NCBI GenBank assembly: GCA_964372165.1
Contig: CAYJPT010000064.1
Location: forward strand, 1 to 12,414
Reading direction: 5' to 3'
DNA length: 12,414 nt
Source: CAYJAD01 sp964372165
Lineage (GTDB): Bacteria > Desulfobacterota > Desulfovibrionia > Desulfovibrionales > Desulfovibrionaceae
A model generated the notes under the pieces. The model ran no database searches. It was given only the letters and a program-made list of their open reading frames with translations, and was not told the origin of the DNA. Shown piece by piece: positions 8,033-12,414 of the stretch. Position 1 is the stretch's first letter. Every line of letters starts with the position of its first letter. The translations under genes and the position numbers were made by a program.

Positions 8033-8044
8033 CGTTATGAACAT
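8018..8044 (-). CDS. putative 8-residue leader peptide (MFITGCLA)
   Basis: A nine-codon ORF in the rimP leader, ATG at 8044-8042 and TAA at 8020-8018. AGAGGA at 8053-8048 lies 3 bases upstream; the GAGG-to-ATG spacing of 4 is the same as the GGAGG-to-ATG spacing of nusA. The stop codon lies on the loop/3'-arm border of the terminator hairpin, so a ribosome finishing this ORF would cover the 5' arm and prevent the hairpin from forming. There is no run of a single amino acid as in classical biosynthetic leaders, so any signal would be translation initiation or termination efficiency rather than charging of one tRNA. It could be fortuitous: the ORF is very short and rests only on position and ribosome-binding site. 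Confidence 0.35.
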   Translation of the reverse strand: MFITGCLA

Positions 8045-8118
8045 TTGTCCTCTAGCAGGATGAACAAAAGCGTATAAAAGCAACAAAAATCCCAACGCTT
8101 TCGCCCTAAAGCGTAGGC

Positions 8119-8147
8119 ACAATATCTATCTATGATGAATGTGTCAA
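8119..8147 (-). promoter_or_regulatory. sigma70-type promoter of the rimP-nusA-infB operon
   Basis: On the minus strand, a perfect -35 box TTGACA (8147-8142), a 17-base spacer and -10 TATTGT (8124-8119). The predicted start is near 8112, giving a leader of about 120 bases to the rimP ATG. It is the best promoter match in the window. Confidence 0.8.
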
Positions 8148-8259
8148 GTTATTTTTGTGATAAAATAGTAGGCACTGAAAAGCTATGCAACTTGTTGTCA
8201 TCGCAACATTAAAGCATCAAAAGTCTACAAAAAAATTGCAAATGTAGTTGATTAAGTTT

Positions 8260-8294
8260 GTCCCCTTGAAGCAGATGTATTGCTCCAAGGGGAC
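8260..8294 (-). terminator. strong hairpin after fdhB, probable 3' end of the fdhAB transcript
   Basis: Inverted repeat six bases after the fdhB stop codon: GTCCCCTTG (8260-8268) with CAAGGGGAC (8286-8294), extended inside by AGCA/TGCT (8270-8273, 8281-8284) around a 7-base loop, with one A/C mismatch. No T-run follows on the minus strand, so it is not a canonical Rho-independent terminator. It may protect the mRNA 3' end or act with Rho. Confidence 0.5.
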
Positions 8295-8300
8295 ATTATA

Positions 8301-8999
8301 TTATACTTGTTGTTGTGGTCTTCTTGCTTTAGCAAAAAGCTCACGTCTTGTAAGTGGTTTCACCTCAGCAACAGCTTTTGGGAATATGTCTACAGGAGTG
8401 TATGGGAATAAATAAACCACACGTACTGAATCAATATCACCAAGTTGTGCTTGCGGGTACTTAGGCAAAACTTCTTTAAGTCTATTTTGCGCAAGTAATT
8501 TTATTTCTTCTTCGTCACCAAAAGTCATGGCGCCGGTTGGGCAAGTTAGTACACAAGATGGTAACTTACCCTCTTGTACACGGTCATTGCACATATCGCA
8601 TTTTACAATGATTTTATCTGCACGTTGACGTGGTATGTCATATGGGCAAGATTCACGCACATAAGCGTAGTCAGCACTCTTGGTATTTTCCGTAAAGATT
8701 ACTGCGCCTGTATTTTCATCTTGAATAATTGAACCATCGTCAGCAGCATAAAGGCAAGGCGGATCAACGCAATGGCGGCACTGCTCAGGAAAGAATATCC
8801 ATTCAACTTTGTCTTTACCATCAGGATATATTTCTTTAAAGTGCACCAGTTTATAAGTTGTTTCTGATAACTCCTTGGGGTTTTGGTGTGAACCCCAATT
8901 TGTGGTTTTTTCTGCGGGAAGGTCTTTCCATTGCTTACAAGCAACTTGGCAACCTCTACACGCAGTGCATAGAGTTAAATCAACAAAAAAAGCCTTCAT
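8301..8999 (-). CDS. fdhB: formate dehydrogenase beta subunit, iron-sulfur protein
   Basis: Electron-transfer subunit of the periplasmic formate dehydrogenase, passing electrons from the molybdenum/tungsten subunit to an external acceptor, in Desulfovibrio usually periplasmic cytochrome c3. The 232 residues contain exactly twelve cysteines in cluster-binding positions: 11, 14, 17 and 21 (CTACRGCQVAC), 74, 77 and 82 (CRHCVDPPC), 118 (CPYDIP), 134 and 137 (CDMC), 149 and 153 (SCVLTCP). This fits three [4Fe-4S] clusters, as in the structurally known D. gigas enzyme. There is no signal peptide and no membrane helix, so it is probably exported bound to the Tat-targeted alpha subunit. The ATG lies 2 bases after the fdhA stop, with a GGTGGTG Shine-Dalgarno 5 bases ahead inside the end of fdhA. 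No cytochrome or membrane subunit gene follows. Confidence 0.95.
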   Translation of the reverse strand: MKAFFVDLTLCTACRGCQVACKQWKDLPAEKTTNWGSHQNPKELSETTYKLVHFKEIYPDGKDKVEWIFFPEQCRHCVDPPCLYAADDGSIIQDENTGAVIFTENTKSADYAYVRESCPYDIPRQRADKIIVKCDMCNDRVQEGKLPSCVLTCPTGAMTFGDEEEIKLLAQNRLKEVLPKYPQAQLGDIDSVRVVYLFPYTPVDIFPKAVAEVKPLTRRELFAKARRPQQQV

Positions 9000-9001
9000 A
9001 A

Positions 9002-12000
9002 TTACACCACCTTTTCGATGTTTACCATAAATGCCTTACTTTCCGGAATGCCAACATTGGGGTCACCAACGGCAGGGGTAAGTAAGTTGGCTGAGTCTCC
9101 ACCATCTTGGGGGTTGTGCCAGCCAAAGTGCCATGGGAATCCAACCATATGTACAGGTTGACCCTTAATCATAAATGGTTGTATTCTTTCACTCACAATG
9201 GCAACAGCCACTACCTCTCCACGTATGGATGAGATCTTCACTTTATCACCATTGGCAATGCCACGTAGCTTAGCAAGATCAGTGCTTATTTCCGCAAATA
9301 GTTGTGGTTCGCACTCAAGAAGCCAAGGCATACGACGGGTCATAAGACCGGTTTGCCAATGTTCAGTTACGCGGTAAGTAGTGCCGACAAAGGGGTATTT
9401 TTTCATATCCTTGGAAAGTTTAACACCCTCTGCAATGAAAGCCACAGGGCTATTAAATTGCTTTGAGAATGGATGCTCAGTAACTGGGCTTTCCATTGGT
9501 TCGTAATATTCTGGCATAGGGCCATCGGCTAGGCCTTGTCCAAAGAGTGTGCCATGACCATTAGCACGCATAATGAAAGGATGACGAGTGCCCGGTGCAC
9601 CGCCACCATCAATAACGTCACCAACCCATTTACCATCTTCCCACTTTACTACTGCTTTGTCCTTATTGTAAGGTTGTCCGTTAGCGTCAACAGATGCGCG
9701 ATTGTAAACAATACGTCTGTTAACAGGCCAAGCAAAGGACCAGTTGGGGTAGAGGTTGATGTTGGCTTGCATTTCAGTTTGGCTTGCATCACGCCTTGCC
9801 ATTAAGTTGCCTGCTTCAGGCCAAGACCCAGCGTGTAACCAGTTGCCACTGGCGGTTGAGCCGTCATTTTGCAGTACCACAAAGTTTGGTACTTGTGTAC
9901 CTGCTTTATATACTTTGTCACCAATTTTTACATCTTTTACAAAGTAACCATTCATAAGTTTGGCTACCTTAGAGGCAGAAAATAGATGTCCATCACCCCA
10001 CATGTCAACACCAAGGTTTACAATGGGTTCAGGATATGCGCCACCTTCTGCTTTGTATAATTTTTGTAATTCTTTGGCTATCCAGTAAATCATTTCACCA
10101 TCAGGCTGTGTGCCTTCTTTGGGCTTTGGTCCTGCATAACGCCATTGCATCCAACGTCCTGAGTTTACAACTGAGCCTTCTTTTTCGTTAAAGGCAGCGC
10201 AAGGAAGGAAGAACACTTCAGTTTTAATGGATTCAGGTGTCATGCCTGGGCCTTTCCAGAAAGATGATGTTTCATTTTCATAAAGGTTTACATTAACAAG
10301 CCAATCTAGCTTGCCTAAACCATTACGAGCTGTATTAACATCAGGTCCTCCGCAAGTTGGGTTCATACCCCATGCAAATAAACCTTTAAGGTTACCCTTG
10401 GCAATTTCGGTTATAATACTCATCCAATAGTAATCAGTCATTTTTACATTGGCATCAGCTTTAGGGAAGTAATGGAAAGCATCAGCTACATCATTGTTAG
10501 GATATAAACTTTTGATGAAGCTTGCTGCATACTTACCACGATGCTGCCACCAGTTAACACTTTTGGGATCGTTTGATACCGGTGTTGTGGCTTTAACATA
10601 TGATGCAAAGTCTTGATGTGAAGATTTTACAACCGGTAAATATCCCGGATATATGTGTGATAAAAGCCCTTGGTCAGTTGAACCTTGTACGTTTGACTCA
10701 CCACGCAAAGCATTAACACCACCACCGGCAATACCAATATTACCAAGTAGTAATTGTATCATTGACATGGTACGAATATTTTGTACCCCATAAGTATGTT
10801 GAGTCCAACCCATAGCATACATAATGGTACCGGCTTTGTCTGGTTTTCCTGTGGCTGCATAAGATTTGAATATTTCAGTCAAATCTTTTTTAGAAACGCC
10901 TGTTATACTTGAAACATTGTCCAAGTTATAACGCTCATAATGTTTTTTCATTATGTTAATGACACATTGTGGATTGGTAAGTGTTTCGTCACGTAAAGGA
11001 ACTTTTTTGTCATCAACTTGGAAAGCCCATTTAGAGCGATCATAGCTTCTTTTTTTAGCATCATACCCAACAAATAAGCCATCGTTAAATGCATACTCTT
11101 CGTTAACAAGGAAAGCAGCATTGGTATAATTGCGCACATATTCATCAAAATACAATTTATTATCCAAAATGTATTTGATTAAACCGCCAAGGAATGCAAT
11201 GTCACTACCGGAACGAATATGTGCATGCATATCACAGCGGGCTGATGTACGTGTAAAGCGTGGGTCTACGTGAATAACTTTAGAACCCTTTTTTTGTGCT
11301 TTGGTAACCCATTTAAAAGAAATGGGGTGATTTTCTGCCGCATTTGAGCCCATAATAAGAATGCAATTAGCATTTTCAATATCAGCCCAGTGGTTGGTCA
11401 TACAACCGCGTCCAAACGACTCTGCCAGAGCCGCTACAGTGGAGCTGTGTCAGAGACGGGCTTGGTGCTCAATATATATAAGCCCAAGTGAACGCATAAG
11501 TGCTTGTAATGTCCAGCATTCTTCCGTATCAAGTGCTGCAGAACCAAATGATGCCATGGCTAAGGTACGATTTACCATATCACCCTTGGCATTTTTTACC
11601 ATAAAGGACTCATCACGGGTTTTTTTGATGCGTTTTGCAATCTCTTTGATGCTCCATTCCCAACTTACCTCTTTCCATTCAGTGGAGTTGGGCGCTCGAT
11701 AAAGCGGCGTTTTTGGCCGCGCATCGTTTTCAGCAACCTGTATGGAAGCAGCACCTTTAGCACAAAGACTACCCTGATTAATCGGGTGGTCTGGGTCACC
11801 TTCTATATTGACCGTTCTATCTGTAACATGCCCTTTGGCTTTATCACCTGTATGCACAAGTAGGCCGCAACCCACAGCACAAAAACAGCAGATAGAGGTC
11901 GTAAGCTTTGTCCACTGAAGCTTTGCTTGTGCAGCTTTTGCCATAACTGGCTTTAAGCTAACACTAAGGCCGGCAACGCCAATGGCAGTTGCAACTGAGC

Positions 12001-12034
12001 CTAGCTTCAAAAAGCTACGTCTTGAAATACTCAT
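9002..12034 (-). CDS. fdhA: formate dehydrogenase alpha subunit, selenocysteine-containing, Tat-exported
   Basis: Catalytic subunit that oxidises formate to CO2 at a bis-MGD molybdenum or tungsten centre in the periplasm. Read through the in-frame TGA at 11450-11452, it is one 1010-residue protein, the size of Desulfovibrio FdhA. A Tat signal starts it (SRRSFLK at 4-10, hydrophobic stretch about 11-30, possible cleavage after AKA at 34). The [4Fe-4S] ligands are Cys49, 52, 56 and 91. Sec195 is followed by His196 in the family context HQARL-Sec-HSSTVAALAESFGRG. The molybdopterin domains continue through MTNHW, MGSNAAENHP and FLPCAAFNEKEGSVVN, with the C-terminal MGD-binding domain at about 845-1010. 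GAGGA lies 6 bases before the ATG. A tool that treats TGA as a stop would split it into 9002..11401 and 11450..12034 and miss 16 codons. Whether Mo or W is used cannot be read from the sequence. Confidence 0.96.
11411..11452 (-). promoter_or_regulatory. selenocysteine UGA codon and putative bacterial SECIS hairpin
   Basis: The TGA (11452-11450) is followed in frame by 16 sense codons joining the two halves of fdhA. Starting 17 bases after it, GGCTCT (11432-11427) pairs with AGAGTC (11423-11418) around the loop GGC, and TCCA (11443-11440) can pair with TGGA (11414-11411) as an outer stem. Bacterial SECIS elements lie directly downstream of the UGA within the coding region and present guanines in the apical loop for SelB. 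Distance and loop fit, but the structure was paired by eye only. Confidence 0.75.
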
Positions 12035-12165
12035 AAGATTTCCTCACAAAAGTATTTGGTTATTAGTTACTACTTATTAAAAATAAGTGACAATTTTGTT
12101 ACTTTAGTTTTTGACTTTTGTAAAGAAAATGACAGAATAAAAAGTTTTTCAGATGGGACTGTTTA
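12035..12165 (-). promoter_or_regulatory. fdhA upstream region with a 17-bp dyad
   Basis: Very AT-rich leader of fdhA. A perfect inverted repeat ACTTATT-aaa-AATAAGT lies at 12072-12088, 38 bases before the fdhA start codon, and could be an operator. TTGTCA at 12093-12088 resembles a -35 box, but no good -10 lies at the right distance (TAACTA at 18 bases is poor). Another weak pair is TTTACA with TAACAA. I cannot name the regulator, and the dyad may be a chance product of low complexity. Confidence 0.3.
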
Positions 12166-12228
12166 AGTAAATGCACAATATATTTTTTGACTTGTTGATT
12201 TAATCAGCGTTTTCTTGAGTAAATGCTG
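12166..12228. repeat. 63-bp direct repeat, copy 1
   Basis: Matches 12352-12414 at 60 of 63 positions (three transitions). Begins and ends with the same 9-mer AGTAAATGC (12166-12174 and 12218-12226) and contains TGATT-T-AATCA. No ORF is seen in it. The left boundary of similarity is sharp, since the bases before the two copies differ. Confidence 0.9.
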
Positions 12229-12350
12229 GTTTATTCTGCAAGCAGAATAAACCAGAAAGGCACACTGCCTTCATTCGCCCTGTGGGACGCAAAAAAACGT
12301 GGTTTTTTGCTCTCATTTGGCGTGCAAAGTAGGCACAATTGCCTACTTTG
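12226..12350. other. chain of palindromes between the two direct repeats
   Basis: Five consecutive inverted repeats. They are: a perfect 14-bp arm pair CTGGTTTATTCTGC/GCAGAATAAACCAG with a 2-base centre (12226-12255); AAGGCA/TGCCTT (12257-12271); a small CG-CCC/GGG-A-CG hairpin (about 12276-12289); GCAAAAAA/TTTTTTGC (12289-12310); and a perfect 11-bp pair CAAAGTAGGCA/TGCCTACTTTG with loop CAAT (12325-12350). There is no ORF and no clear terminator T-run on either strand. The function is unknown; a repeat element or a structured transcript is possible. Confidence 0.8.
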
Positions 12351-12351
12351 T

Positions 12352-12414
12352 AGTAAACGCACAATATATTTTTTGATTTGTTGATTTAATCAGCGTTTCC
12401 TTGAGTAAATGCTG
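12352..12414. repeat. 63-bp direct repeat, copy 2 (reaches the window edge)
   Basis: Second copy, offset 186 bases from the first. Similarity continues to the last base of the window, so the true repeat may be longer than 63 bp, and further copies may follow outside. Differences from copy 1: AAACGC for AAATGC, TTGATT for TTGACT, and TTTCC for TTTTC. Confidence 0.9.

Larger units (their letters stand above)
8003..8112 (-). ncRNA. rimP operon leader RNA, putative transcription attenuator
   Basis: About 110 nt from the predicted start site (near 8112) to the U-run. It can form a first hairpin, ACGCTTT (8114-8108) with AAAGCGT (8101-8095). A second copy of ACGCTTT (8073-8067) competes for the same AAAGCGT. 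TCCT (8060-8057) can pair with AGGA (8051-8048), masking the ribosome-binding site of a tiny ORF, and the terminator follows. The layout is that of an attenuation leader; the alternative is a free small RNA ending at this terminator. It does not resemble a T-box or another riboswitch that I recognise. Attenuators before rimP have been predicted in other proteobacteria, but I cannot test homology here. Confidence 0.45.

Noticed and set aside
11450..11452. Nonsense mutation or pseudogene in fdhA
   Set aside because: The frame is continuous on both sides, the TGA is exactly at the Sec position of the family, and a hairpin follows; selenocysteine explains it better.
12057..12093. Sigma70 promoter for fdhA
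   Set aside because: TTGTCA is a fair -35, but the -10 candidates at 17-18 bases match poorly; kept only as a weak regulatory region.
8113..12339. Shared 11-mer GTAGGCACAAT at 8113-8123 and 12329-12339
   Set aside because: An 11-base match between two places in 12 kb is expected by chance several times, and flanking bases do not align.
12166..12414. CRISPR array
   Set aside because: Only two repeats of 63 bp with a 123-base palindrome-filled interval; repeat and spacer sizes and structure do not fit.

Overview
The window looks like chromosome from an AT-leaning (about 40% G+C by eye) sulfate-reducer-type bacterium, most likely Desulfovibrionaceae. Two points suggest this. The gene order rimP-nusA-ylxR-infB-DUF503-DHH phosphoesterase-truB-rpsO is the one I know from Desulfovibrio. 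Next to it is a two-subunit, Tat-exported, selenocysteine formate dehydrogenase of the Desulfovibrio FdhAB type. Genus and species cannot be fixed from the sequence alone. Every gene I support is on the minus strand, so transcription runs from high to low coordinates.

Right part (12414 to 8260). A 380-base gene-free stretch holds two near-identical 63-bp direct repeats with a run of palindromes between them, and a small dyad just upstream of fdhA. fdhA (9002..12034) is a single gene interrupted by an in-frame TGA at 11450..11452 that reads as selenocysteine, with a hairpin directly after it. fdhB (8301..8999) follows two bases later and carries 12 cysteines for three [4Fe-4S] clusters. A strong hairpin without a U-run closes the pair.

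Middle (8259 to 7992). A clear sigma70-type promoter (TTGACA, 17 bp, TATTGT) fires towards rimP. Before the rimP start, the transcript must cross a near-textbook intrinsic terminator whose U-run ends 11 bases from the rimP ATG. A tiny ORF with its own Shine-Dalgarno ends inside that terminator hairpin, and upstream segments can form alternative pairings. I read this as a transcription-attenuation leader controlling the whole translation/transcription-factor operon. It is the most interesting signal in the window.

Left part (7991 to 157). This is a tightly packed operon of ribosome assembly and initiation functions: RimP (30S maturation), NusA (elongation/termination), YlxR, IF2, a DUF503 protein, an NrnA-like DHH phosphoesterase, TruB (tRNA psi55) and, after a 129-bp gap, S15. 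Several junctions are overlapping or only 0-7 bases apart. Beyond rpsO, where pnp is expected in relatives, the window ends in a palindrome-rich non-coding stretch (1..156).
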